A DNA stretch of 64,000 bases, taken from positions 70,001 through 134,000 of the forward strand of contig NZ_ASXP01000001.1 in assembly GCF_000445445.1 (NCBI RefSeq), read 5' to 3'. This DNA comes from Sporomusa ovata DSM 2662 (lineage in GTDB: Bacteria > Bacillota > Negativicutes > Sporomusales > Sporomusaceae). The notes under the pieces are model-generated. The model was not told the DNA's origin and did not search any database. It saw only the letters and a program-made list of their open reading frames with translations. The position numbers and the translations under genes are program-made. Position 1 is the stretch's first letter. Every line of letters begins with the position of its first letter. Below are positions 27,503 through 35,017 of the stretch, one piece after another.

Positions 27503-28513
27503 ATGCACAGGAAGGAATTATCTTATTATGTAAGCGGCTTCTTTACGCAATATCTTGGTAATGAGGCGGGCTTGTCAATCAATACCATAAAGTCATACCG
27601 GGATGCATTCATACTGTTTTTCAAATACCTTGAGGAAGCCGGTATTTGCAAGATCAGCAAACTAAAAATGGACACGCTGAATGCAGACAACGCAAGTGGA
27701 TTTCTAGACTGGCTAGAACAGTCTAGAGGTAGTAGCATAAGTTCAAGAAATCAGCGACTTGCTGCATTAAAAGCATTTTGTTGCTATGTAGCACGCAAAA
27801 GTCCGGAAGAAAGTGCCCTGTGCCAGGGTGTCTTAAAAATCCGGGTTAAGAAGGCCCCACAGAGACCGGTCGAATACCTAAGTGTAGATGCTGTTGAATA
27901 TCTCCTCAAAATGCCCGACCGTCATTCTACGCAAGGTATCCGTGATCTTGCAATGATTGCATTAATGTATGAATCCGGCTGCAGGGTTCAGGAACTTATT
28001 GATTTGAGAGTGGGTGATATTACTTTCCGGAGCCCCAACACGGTTACCCTTACTGGAAAAGGAAACAAGGCAAGAGTAATACCCATAAGCGCCAACGCTG
28101 CAGACATCATAAAAGCTTATCTGACCTCTGCCAGCATCTGCAACATGGCGCATTCAGTGTTTGTCAACATATACGATAAGCCCTTATCAAGATCGGGAGT
28201 ATCCTATGTCCTTGATAAATATGGGCACATGGCTCGTAAGGCAAGGTCAGAATTATATCCATCTAAGCTGCATCCTCATATACTGAGGCATTCCAAAGCA
28301 ATGCATCTGCTTGAAAATGGAGTAAACCTAATATATATCAGGGATTTTCTTGGACATTCATCCGTTACCACAACAGAGATCTACGCAAGATGCAACCCTG
28401 AACTAAAAAGAAAATACATTGAACAGGCAGGCAGCCTGATTACGGAATCAGTTGAAGAATACAGTGAAAGTGAAAAAGAAGCCTTAATTGACTGGCTTCG
28501 GAAAAACATCTAA
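27503..28513 (+). CDS. Tyrosine recombinase 3 of the RIT trio
   Basis: A 336-residue protein. Arg in YESGCRVQELIDL, HPHILRHSKAMHLL, and LGHSSVTTTEIYAR give a complete catalytic set. The sequence resembles XerC/XerD-like recombinases more than the other two do. GGAGGTG lies 8 bp before the ATG. The gene ends 92 bp before the right junction, leaving room only for the hairpin and end repeat. Confidence 0.93.
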   Translation: MHRKELSYYVSGFFTQYLGNEAGLSINTIKSYRDAFILFFKYLEEAGICKISKLKMDTLNADNASGFLDWLEQSRGSSISSRNQRLAALKAFCCYVARKSPEESALCQGVLKIRVKKAPQRPVEYLSVDAVEYLLKMPDRHSTQGIRDLAMIALMYESGCRVQELIDLRVGDITFRSPNTVTLTGKGNKARVIPISANAADIIKAYLTSASICNMAHSVFVNIYDKPLSRSGVSYVLDKYGHMARKARSELYPSKLHPHILRHSKAMHLLENGVNLIYIRDFLGHSSVTTTEIYARCNPELKRKYIEQAGSLITESVEEYSESEKEALIDWLRKNI

Positions 28514-28529
28514 CAATTATGTTGAGCGA

Positions 28530-28569
28530 TTATGCCGCAAATCCCATATGTGGGCGGCATAACCGCCCA
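28530..28569. repeat. Overlapping hairpins near the right end of the RIT element
   Basis: TTATGCCGC (28530-28538) pairs with GCGGCATAA (28554-28562), and TGGGCGG (28551-28557) pairs with CCGCCCA (28563-28569). The two stems share bases and are mutually exclusive. There is no T run, so this is not a plain terminator. Subterminal recombinase binding or a switch is possible. Confidence 0.6.
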
Positions 28570-28576
28570 TCACTTT

Positions 28577-28605
28577 GCATAATATATGGCTCCACATAAG
28601 ACGAG
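28577..28605. other. Right end (attR-like) of the RIT element
   Basis: It consists of the inverted copy of the left-end repeat, an arm CTCCACATAA and the core GACGAG (28600-28605), then directly the tnpC sequence encoding TPIQV. The arm differs from its left partner by one base. Confidence 0.75.
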
Positions 28606-29412
28606 ACCCCAATCCAAGTGTTGCGGGAAGTGGGACGTAAAAATACGACCAGCTCATATATGTGGGTTTACAGTAGCGGCCAGTACTCGCAGTATCCCAT
28701 CCGGTTATTCGAGTATCAACCGGGTAGAAGTGGCAGTTATCCTCAGAAATTCCTAAAGGGATTTCAGGGTTTTCTCCATTCGGATGCCTACAGCGGTTAT
28801 AATAAGGTTCCCGGAGTGACAAGATGTTTTTGTTGGGCACATCAGCGCAGATATTTTGTAGATGCTTTGCCGAAAGACATAAAAGACCCGGCAGCCACTA
28901 TTGCCAGCCAAGGTATTGAATATTGTAATAAGCTATTTGAGATCGAAAGGAAGTTAAAAGATCTCTGTGACGAAGAACGAAAAACCGAGCGCCTGAAACA
29001 TGAAAAACCTGTTTTAGACGCCTTTTGGGCGTGGATAGAATCAGTTAGGGGCTCAATTTTGCCAAAATCCAAATTGGCGGACGCTGTAAAATATGCCCTC
29101 AATCATAAGGAAGGTTTGATGAACTACCTTCAAGATGGAAATTGCTCTATCTCTAATAATTTGATCGAGAACAGTATACGTCCCTTCACAGTGGGACGCC
29201 GTAACTGGCTGTTCAGTGGAAGTCCCAAAGGTGCAACCGCAAGCGCAGTTGTTTATAGTATTGTCGAGACTGCCAAGGTCAATGGTCTTAACCCCTACAA
29301 ATACTTGAAATTTATTTTTAGTGAATTGCCTGGCGTACAGTTTGGGCAACATCCTGAATTCCTTGAAGACTATCTTCCATGGAACCCCGAAGTTCAGAAA
29401 CTTTGCAAATAA
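28606..29412 (+). pseudogene. tnpC: IS66 transposase TnpC, C-terminal part
   Basis: Continues tnpC after the GACGAG core: the restored HADET motif is followed by TPIQVLREVGRK, SYMWVYSSG, FLHSDAYSGY, CWAHQRRYFVDAL, and the late SNNLIENSIRPFTVGRRNWLF with the catalytic Glu, ending in the IS66 C-terminal domain. As it stands there is no upstream start of its own apart from internal codons near 28618. Read with codons 1-243 upstream, the protein is complete. Confidence 0.93.
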
Positions 29413-29413
29413 G

Positions 29414-29450
29414 GCAATACCTTGAGTATATCTCGGTTATTGCTTTTTTT
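29414..29450 (+). terminator. Terminator of the IS66 genes
   Basis: GCAATA (29414-29419) pairs with TATTGC (29438-29443), with partial extension inside, followed by a run of T on the plus strand. Confidence 0.65.
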
Positions 29451-29548
29451 ATATCCACTATCTTATTAGGCGGTTACTTTGAAAATTACCGATAATGTGC
29501 AAAGTTTCGAGAGATTTATTTTTGCAAATTTGCCTGCTTAAATATTTC

Positions 29549-29583
29549 AAGAACTATTCGTTTCTAAGCGAGTAGTTCTTTTT
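29549..29583 (+). terminator. Rho-independent terminator upstream of the kinase gene
   Basis: AAGAACTATTCG pairs with CGAGTAGTTCTT (12 bp with one G-T pair), with an 8-nt loop and a T run. It would insulate the RiPP-like genes from transcription coming out of the IS66 element. The remaining 29486-29690 gap shows nothing else. Confidence 0.8.
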
Positions 29584-29690
29584 GCTTGGTATTCAAAAGC
29601 AAGTCGCGCGAGGATAAATGTATCTTGCGCTGTATAACTTGCAAGACAATTTATGGCAATTTATAATGAAATAAAAATGAAATTGAAACA

Positions 29691-30755
29691 ATGAAAGGAA
29701 CTACATCAGTGAGTCAATGCAACAATAAAGTAAACAGCTTATATAGATATTCGGCTTTTGGAATTCAAATTGATTCCGAAATTATGTTGCCCGAGTTGCA
29801 ACAGGCCTGGGGCGGACCAGCTGATGTAATAATTTGTTATGGGGCTGTGCCAGATAAAATTAATGTTCCTATTAAGACGGCCTATTGCTACCAGGCTGCA
29901 GTGGGTGAATTTTTACTCCGAATAGATGGAATTGCAGTCTATTATGTTACAAATGGCCAACAAATTACTATACAACCACTTGGCGACGCTAACTATTCAC
30001 TAGTCAGATTGTATCTTTTGGGGACGGCTATGGGCGTATTACTGATGCAACGAGGGCTTGTGCCGATACACGGCAGTACCGTTGCTATTAACGGTTGTGG
30101 TGTGGTTTTTACCGGAGTGTCAGGCGCAGGGAAGTCGACTATGGCAGCGGCGCTACTCAAAAAGGGATATTCTTTATTGACAGATGATGTTTCCGCAGTT
30201 GCCAGTGATCAAAACGGTGTATTTTGGGTGCAACCAGGATATCCCCAACAGAAGCTATGGCAGGATGCTGCTTCAATGATTGGTATTGATACCATGGTTT
30301 TTGATCGGATTTGTGAAGACCGAGATAAATATGCCGTACCTATATCTGCAGGTTTTAGAAGATTATCTATACCAATTACAGCAGTTTATGAAATTGTGGT
30401 AAAGCCCTGTTTGAATGTCTCAATAGTGCCTATAAAAGGGGTTGCGAAGCTCGCAACAATTATGAGTAACACTTATCGAGTAGAATTTGTTAATGGTTTG
30501 GGGCTGAAGATCCCACATTTTAAACAGTGCGCAAATATAGTAAAGCAAGTACAGGTCTTTCGGTTGATACGTCCCGAAGACACTATGTCACTTATTCGGC
30601 AGGTAACTATGATGCTTCAACATTTTAGAGATTTAGGCCCAGTTTGTTCAATGCTATCTGAGGATCAGTTTGTTGAGGAGGTACGTTTTGGTGAAAAGAC
30701 AGGTAATTACTCCAGAGTCAGTAATATCTCGGATTATGGAAGTAGTAGCCGCTGA
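29691..30755 (+). CDS. HPr-kinase-related (HprK-like) kinase, PadeK type
   Basis: A 354-residue protein. The C-terminal half is an HprK-like P-loop domain: GVSGAGKSTMAAALLKKGY near residues 142-160, followed by the LLTDDVSAV segment. The N-terminal half is the smaller variable domain of HprK-related kinases. In paeninodin-type clusters such kinases phosphorylate the C-terminal Ser of the precursor; both precursor-like peptides here end in Ser. An alternative start, GTG 29709, has a better AAAGGA site. It overlaps the next gene by 65 bp. Confidence 0.88.
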   Translation: MKGTTSVSQCNNKVNSLYRYSAFGIQIDSEIMLPELQQAWGGPADVIICYGAVPDKINVPIKTAYCYQAAVGEFLLRIDGIAVYYVTNGQQITIQPLGDANYSLVRLYLLGTAMGVLLMQRGLVPIHGSTVAINGCGVVFTGVSGAGKSTMAAALLKKGYSLLTDDVSAVASDQNGVFWVQPGYPQQKLWQDAASMIGIDTMVFDRICEDRDKYAVPISAGFRRLSIPITAVYEIVVKPCLNVSIVPIKGVAKLATIMSNTYRVEFVNGLGLKIPHFKQCANIVKQVQVFRLIRPEDTMSLIRQVTMMLQHFRDLGPVCSMLSEDQFVEEVRFGEKTGNYSRVSNISDYGSSSR

Positions 30756-30978
30756 AATGGATGGAGAAACAGTAATGATCAGTATTGAAAACGGCAAATA
30801 TTATGGGATGGATGCTATCGCGAGTAGAATTTGGGAGTTAATTGAAGCCCCCCAAAGTGTGGCTGAAGTAGTTCGGATTTTGGGTGAAGAATATGAGGTA
30901 GAGCAGCAGCAGTGCCAGGCAGATATTGTGGGATTTCTTGATTGTTTGCATAAAGAAGGCCTTATTAAGGTTGCGTAG
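30691..30978 (+). CDS. PqqD-like RiPP recognition protein (lasso B1 type)
   Basis: The frame is open from 30670, but GTG 30691 has GAGGAGG about 8 bp upstream, giving 95 residues. The winged-helix PqqD/RRE fold is evident: MISIENGKYYGMDAIASRIW, then IEAPQSVAEVVRILGEEYEV and FLDCLHKEGLIKV. This family binds the leader of the precursor peptide and delivers it to the B2 protease. It starts inside the kinase gene and ends inside the next, indicating tight coupling. Confidence 0.9.
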   Translation: MKRQVITPESVISRIMEVVAAEMDGETVMISIENGKYYGMDAIASRIWELIEAPQSVAEVVRILGEEYEVEQQQCQADIVGFLDCLHKEGLIKVA

Positions 30979-31429
30979 GCTTATTTTAAAATACTTTCGC
31001 TGTTCATGGACTGATAAGCTGCTATTGCTGTATATATTTATACTGCTGGCAATTGTCAAGGTACTTCTTTTACTTGTACCCTTTCGCTATATTACTGTCT
31101 GGCTTGGCAAGTATATGAAAGAGTCTCCTTTTATTGACGAAAATGAAAACACATTTATTAATCGGGTAGGATGGGCTATTCAAATTGCTAGCCGTTATAC
31201 ACCTTGGGAAAGTAAATGTTTGGTGCAGGCAATAACCGGAAAGATACTACTTCGTCATAGACGGCTGCACAATACGATGTATTTAGGTGTTGCAAAAGAC
31301 GGGGGGGATCAAATGATTGCCCATGCATGGCTTCGCGCTGGGAACAAACTGGTAACTGGAGGCCGTAATAGTAGTATGTTTACTGTTGTTGCTAAGTTTG
31401 CTGATATTGGCGGAAATAGTGGGACATAG
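30971..31429 (+). CDS. Lasso-type B2 leader peptidase (transglutaminase-like)
   Basis: I choose TTG 30971, which overlaps the preceding stop region by 8 bp, with AAGAAGG upstream; the frame itself is open from 30926. About 152 residues. A TM segment (LLLLYIFILLAIVKVLLLLV) precedes the Transglut_core3 fold: ESKCLVQAITGKILLRHRRL with the catalytic Cys and AHAWLRAGNKLVTGG with the catalytic His. The third catalytic residue is not certain. It would cut the leader off the precursors at 31647 and 33890. The N-terminal membrane anchor fits coupling to the exporter. Confidence 0.88.
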   Translation: MRRLILKYFRCSWTDKLLLLYIFILLAIVKVLLLLVPFRYITVWLGKYMKESPFIDENENTFINRVGWAIQIASRYTPWESKCLVQAITGKILLRHRRLHNTMYLGVAKDGGDQMIAHAWLRAGNKLVTGGRNSSMFTVVAKFADIGGNSGT

Positions 31430-31445
31430 AGGTGGAGGTACTTTA

Positions 31446-31553
31446 ATGGCAGAGTTATGTGGTATGTTAATGCTAGCATGGGGACTACTGTTTATTATGT
31501 TATTCATAGGGGCTATTTGGGCAGTATCTGCGGGAAAATGCAAACACGGTTAG
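31446..31553 (+). CDS. 35-residue membrane peptide
   Basis: ATG follows GGTGGAGG. The 35-residue product is almost entirely one hydrophobic helix (LMLAWGLLFIMLFIGAIWAV), ending SAGKCKHG. It lies between the B2 gene and the first precursor, on the same strand. It could be a small membrane partner of B2 or the exporter. I know of no homologue, and function is unassigned. Confidence 0.6.
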   Translation: MAELCGMLMLAWGLLFIMLFIGAIWAVSAGKCKHG

Positions 31554-31646
31554 CATATGAATAGAAAAAAGACTTATATTTTTAGCCTTAAAGATAGCAG
31601 GTGAAGTGGTAAAGATATAGGGTGCAAGAAAGGAGGTGGATTTGTT

Positions 31647-31820
31647 ATGTCTAAAAAGAGGTGGGATAAACCCGTGGTTAGAGAATTAGATGTGTTGATG
31701 ACAGAAACCGTATACAACTCATTCGATGATTTCATAAATGCATTATACGCAGCATATGGGCCAAAGATTACTCATGCGGAAGAGTCTGATTGGCGTGCTA
31801 AAAACTCTTATCTTTCGTAA
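31647..31820 (+). CDS. Paeninodin-like RiPP precursor peptide 1
   Basis: A 57-residue peptide with a very strong AAGGAGGTG site 8 bp before its ATG. The leader KKRWDKPVVRELDVL fits the lasso/paeninodin leader form (aromatic-x-x-P then L-D-V), followed by T19-E20. After that comes a helix-like part (SFDDFINALYAAYG) and a tail ending SYLS with C-terminal Ser57. If cut one residue after T19, the core starts with Thr and has Asp at 7 and 8; a Gly start is missing. It shares its leader with the peptide at 33890. A terminator follows at once. Confidence 0.8.
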   Translation: MSKKRWDKPVVRELDVLMTETVYNSFDDFINALYAAYGPKITHAEESDWRAKNSYLS

Positions 31821-31822
31821 TG

Positions 31823-31868
31823 AAAAAATAGGACAGTTTTCTGTTGATAGAGTACTGTCCTATTTTTT
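31823..31868 (+). terminator. Strong terminator directly after precursor 1
   Basis: A perfect 15-bp stem (AAAAAATAGGACAGT with ACTGTCCTATTTTTT) begins 3 bp after the precursor stop. It would let the precursor be expressed above the downstream exporter, as is common in RiPP operons. It also argues that the exporter starts after it, at 31906. Confidence 0.92.
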
Positions 31869-31905
31869 GACGATACCATCAAGGTGGTTTTTTAGGAGAG
31901 TATCT

Positions 31906-33678
31906 ATGCTAAAGCCGTTATTTTTGTACGTTTTAAAACTGTATAATTTTGTACGGGCGAAATTGGTACTTGATCTATTCTTAACTGTTGTCTTGGGATT
32001 GCTCGAAGGGGCTAGCATTATGATGCTGGTGCCGTTGCTTACCTTTGCTGGAATTACCAGCAATCAAACGGCGGGTTTTGGACATATGGTCGAGGAGTAC
32101 TTAAACATTTCAGGCATTGCCTTGCCGCTTGTTCTCATGGTATATATTGGCATCAACGCTGGGCAGGCATGGCTGCAAAGTTATGAGTCTATCTTAAACA
32201 GCAGTATACGGGAAAGTTTCGCTACGTATTTGTATACAAATATATACCGGACGATAACCTATGCCCGCTGGTCATTCTTTCTTAAGTCAAAACGATCAGA
32301 CATCATTCATGTTATAGCTACGGAAATGCCGCGGGTAACTACCGGGGCGTATCAGCTTTTGCAAATGATTGTTACCGCGATGATTGCTGTTATTCATGTG
32401 GGGATTGCCTTTGTTTTAGCCCCATACCTAACGCTATTGGTGCTATGCTGTGGATTAATTTTATCTGGCTGTCTGCAATTTACTGTCAGGAGAACCCGGA
32501 AAGTTGGTATGACACTATCAGAGTGTGCCAGCCAGCTATTTTCGGAAATAAGTGAGCATTTTAACGGCATTAAAGAGGTTAAAAGCTATGGTGTTGAAGC
32601 ACAGCAAGTGGAAAATTTTGAGCGTCATTGGAAAAAAATTGGTGGCGTGCTTGTGGATTTGGCCAAACTTCGTAGTCAGTCCACCCTTGTATATAAAGTT
32701 GGCGCAGCAGTCTTTATTAGTATTTTCTATTTTTTTGCTATTGAAATATTCCGCAGTGATCCCAGGGAACTAATCATAATATTCGTCATTTTTACCAGGT
32801 TGTGGCCTAGGTTTTCGGCTTTCCAGGCGGGATTCCAGACATTGGCTATGATGCTGCCGGCGTTTCATAAGGTTACTGAGCTTCAAAACCAGTGTGAAGC
32901 CGAAGCAGAAAAGGCAATATTGTATCAAAGAGAGGAGCAGTTAGCATTGCGAACTGGGATACGTGTTGCCGATGTTTCTTTTCGTTATGATAATAGTAGT
33001 CAGCGGTATGCGGTAAGACATGCTAATTTTGTTATTCCAGCAGGAACAACAACTGCTGTTGTCGGAGTATCAGGCTCCGGCAAAAGCACTTTGGCAGATT
33101 TAGTTCTTGGGCTGATAGTAACCGAGCAAGGTGAAATATGGATTGATAATAAGCGGCTTGATGCTGATAATAATAGATATTTATGGCGGCAATCCATTGG
33201 TTATGTGCCGCAGGATGCGTTTTTATTTAATGCCAGTATCCGGGACAATCTAATATGGGCATGCCCAGAGGCGACAGAGGAAGAGATATGGCACGTTTTA
33301 CGGCTGGCTGCTATTGATGAGTTCGTTGAAGGCTTGCCCGAAAAACTGGATTCGCTGGTAGGTGATCGGGGCATACGCCTGTCTGGCGGAGAACGGCAGC
33401 GTATTGTCTTGGCAAGGGCCCTGTTAAGAAAGCCTGCATTGCTTATTTTGGATGAGGCAACAAGTTCACTGGATACCGAAAATGAAAAACGCATCCAAGA
33501 TGCGGTTGATGGCCTCCGTGGTAGGCTAACAATACTGATGGTTGCCCATCGCATCTCTACAATTAAAAATGCTGATCAGATACTTGTTATGGAAAAAGGC
33601 AGAATAGTAGAGCAAGGCTCGTACCAATCTTTTATTGCAGATGAGGATAGTCGATTTTATAAGCTCGCATGTCTATAG
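31906..33678 (+). CDS. ABC exporter (TM domain fused to ATPase), PadeD-type
   Basis: The frame is open from 31738, but ATG 31906 has AGGAGAG at 31894-31900 and lies beyond the terminator, giving 590 residues. Six TM helices are followed by an ATPase domain: Walker A GVSGSGKST, signature LSGGERQRIVLARALL, Walker B LLILDEATSSLD and the H-loop in MVAHRIST. There is no N-terminal C39 peptidase domain, which agrees with leader removal by B1/B2. It should export the mature peptide or peptides. Confidence 0.94.
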   Translation: MLKPLFLYVLKLYNFVRAKLVLDLFLTVVLGLLEGASIMMLVPLLTFAGITSNQTAGFGHMVEEYLNISGIALPLVLMVYIGINAGQAWLQSYESILNSSIRESFATYLYTNIYRTITYARWSFFLKSKRSDIIHVIATEMPRVTTGAYQLLQMIVTAMIAVIHVGIAFVLAPYLTLLVLCCGLILSGCLQFTVRRTRKVGMTLSECASQLFSEISEHFNGIKEVKSYGVEAQQVENFERHWKKIGGVLVDLAKLRSQSTLVYKVGAAVFISIFYFFAIEIFRSDPRELIIIFVIFTRLWPRFSAFQAGFQTLAMMLPAFHKVTELQNQCEAEAEKAILYQREEQLALRTGIRVADVSFRYDNSSQRYAVRHANFVIPAGTTTAVVGVSGSGKSTLADLVLGLIVTEQGEIWIDNKRLDADNNRYLWRQSIGYVPQDAFLFNASIRDNLIWACPEATEEEIWHVLRLAAIDEFVEGLPEKLDSLVGDRGIRLSGGERQRIVLARALLRKPALLILDEATSSLDTENEKRIQDAVDGLRGRLTILMVAHRISTIKNADQILVMEKGRIVEQGSYQSFIADEDSRFYKLACL

Positions 33679-33889
33679 TTACTGTTTGATGTGCTGAATA
33701 AGTATTACATTCAAAAATGCAAAGGAGAGTAATTAATATTAAAAATTGGTACATAAGAAAAGGCTTTGTTACATATTTATATACCAATATATATTGTATA
33801 TAAATATTGCTGGGTAGTAAAAATATGCGATAAGGACAATCAAATGAAACACGCGTAGGAATATATTAGTTAAAAGGGAGGCGCAATCA

Positions 33890-34060
33890 ATGTCCCTAAA
33901 GAAATGGAGCAAACCTTGGGTAGCAGAACTTGATATACTGAGAACGGAGGGGATACTCGGTAAAGATTCAACAAATGATATTTTAGCTGCGTTATTGTTT
34001 TTAATTGATGGTCACGGCCACCACCATGCAAACGGAGTTAATGATCCGCCAATATCCTAG
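33890..34060 (+). CDS. Paeninodin-like RiPP precursor peptide 2
   Basis: A 56-residue peptide with AAAAGGGAGGCG ahead of the ATG. Leader KKWSKPWVAELDIL and T19-E20 match peptide 1 position for position. The core begins G21 and includes a helix-like TNDILAALLFLIDG, then HGHHH, and ends PPIS with C-terminal Ser56. If G21 is core residue 1, Asp lies at 6 and 10 but no Asp/Glu at 7-9, so a standard lasso ring is not possible. The His cluster could bind metal. It follows the exporter by about 210 bp. Confidence 0.8.
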   Translation: MSLKKWSKPWVAELDILRTEGILGKDSTNDILAALLFLIDGHGHHHANGVNDPPIS

Positions 34061-34115
34061 TCTAAAGCATGGTAGAAAAGCGAGGACATTACCTAAATGA
34101 CCACAAATATGTTTA

Positions 34116-34307
34116 TTGGTTGGCCGCAATCACGACGATGCTTGTAATATCCTTACTTTCCAGCATTCCGTACCTTGTTATTTTCACAATGACCTACCGC
34201 CAGTATTACTCAAACTAGTTAAGCAATATTCAACTCATGCTGATTTAAGGGCAAGTTATGCTACATTACTTGTAGAGAAAAATATGGTAATATATAATGA
34301 TTTTTAA
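34116..34307 (+). other. Short open frame of unknown nature (possible PqqD-like fragment)
   Basis: A 63-codon frame with only a TTG start and no ribosome site. The end (PPVLLKLVKQYSTHADLRASYATLL, split here by length, then VEKNMVIYN) loosely resembles a PqqD-like C-terminus. It may be a gene fragment or noise. Confidence 0.3.
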
Positions 34308-34352
34308 CGAGAAGCTTTTTTAGTAGCCAAGCTGTGTAGTGAGGGATGAGGA

Positions 34353-34595
34353 ATGCGCAAGAAACTACTGATATGCCTGAGCGAAATAGGCTTGGCAGAA
34401 CAGGCATTGGCAAGAATGACTCAGTTGGCTTTCTACAAGTCAGAGAGAAGAGACTTTACTGATGAAGAATTGAGCGAATTTGCCGATAACTATATGCAAC
34501 TGGGGTTGCTTGAGTATAGTCTTCATAAATTAAGATTGGAATTAACTTATTGGCTTTATAAAAAGCATACAAGTGAAGTAGATAAGGATGAATAA
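34353..34595 (+). CDS. Hypothetical protein, 80 residues
   Basis: ATG follows GAGGGATGAGG. The product is mostly helical and charged (FTDEELSEFADNYMQL, KLRLELTYWLYKKH), with no signal peptide or known motif. It lies downstream of the RiPP-like genes on the same strand. I do not recognise a family; a regulatory or Spo0E-like helical role is speculation. Confidence 0.6.
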   Translation: MRKKLLICLSEIGLAEQALARMTQLAFYKSERRDFTDEELSEFADNYMQLGLLEYSLHKLRLELTYWLYKKHTSEVDKDE

Positions 34596-34628
34596 GACTA
34601 TAGTCAGTAGGTAGAGGAGATGATTTGG

Positions 34629-34826
34629 GTGATTCAATTAATTTCGCCAAAAAAACCAGTGGGAATAGCACGCATGTTGGACATGCCCTTTATTGAAACT
34701 TCCAGAGTATGGGTGTGCACGGAATGTGGTGCAAAAGTTTTTTTCTGTAAAACAGTTTTTCGGCCTCAGTACCAGTGTTTGTGTGGAGCACAAACGTGGA
34801 AACAATCAGCAAGAGGCATAAAATAA
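34629..34826 (+). CDS. Small zinc-ribbon protein
   Basis: The frame starts at ATG 34620, but the RBS AGAGGAG (34611-34617) is then only 2 bp away; GTG 34629 fits better and gives 65 residues. It contains CTECGAKVFFC and CLCG, a C-x2-C plus C-x-C zinc-ribbon-like arrangement. No family recognised. It lies 33 bp after the 80-residue gene, probably in one operon with it. Confidence 0.55.
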   Translation: MIQLISPKKPVGIARMLDMPFIETSRVWVCTECGAKVFFCKTVFRPQYQCLCGAQTWKQSARGIK

Positions 34827-34845
34827 AACCCATGCGTACTATCAA

Positions 34846-34898
34846 TTATAAAGGACAATGCACTTGTTAAGTAAACCAGTGTATTGTCCTTTATAATT
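34846..34898. terminator. Long perfect inverted repeat, terminator-like
   Basis: ATTATAAAGGACAATGCACT (34846-34865) and its near-exact complement at 34879-34898 form a stem of about 20 bp. It is symmetric enough to work in both directions. Confidence 0.75.
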
Positions 34899-34943
34899 TA
34901 AACATTTTTAAGGAATCTTCTCAAATGATAAGAAATAGATAAT

Positions 34944-34976
34944 ACTATTCAAGTCAGAAAGGAAGATTTATTTATG
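34944..34976 (+). repeat. Remnant matching the upstream region of the IS256 transposase
   Basis: ACTATTCAAGTCAGAAAGG (then AAGATTTA...TATG) is nearly identical to the minus-strand sequence just before the transposase start (36413-36446 region). The ATG here is followed only by TCC GGG TAA. It looks like the decayed end of a second, related IS in the opposite orientation. Confidence 0.55.
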
Positions 34977-35017
34977 TCCGGGTAAATGAGGCAAGAATCA
35001 ACACCACTGGGTCTGCG

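Larger units (their letters stand above)
25431..28605 (+). mobile_element. RIT-type element (recombinase in trio) inserted in IS66 tnpC
   Basis: Three tightly packed tyrosine recombinase genes on one strand. The ends carry an imperfect inverted repeat: 25451-25479 reads as the reverse complement of 28577-28605 with one mismatch in 29 bases. The 6-bp core GACGAG is present at both junctions (25425-25430 and 28600-28605), so excision by crossover there restores tnpC exactly. This matches the described recombinase-in-trio elements. All three recombinases look intact. Confidence 0.88.
23787..29477 (+). mobile_element. IS66-family insertion sequence interrupted by a three-recombinase element
   Basis: The terminal inverted repeats start GTAACCGCCTAATAA at both ends (23787-23811 and 29453-29477, about 22 of 25 matching), with an 8-bp TTTGAAAA duplication outside. 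Inside are tnpA, tnpB and tnpC in order. tnpC is split by the element at 25431-28605. Without that insert and one copy of the 6-bp core, the IS is about 2.5 kb, normal for IS66. The IS lies between the EPS locus with its beta-helix gene and the kinase/B1/B2 cluster. Confidence 0.95.

Noticed and set aside
31738..31905. N-terminal extension of the ABC exporter
   Set aside because: It overlaps the end of precursor 1 and a strong terminator and has no ribosome site; ATG 31906 has AGGAGAG.
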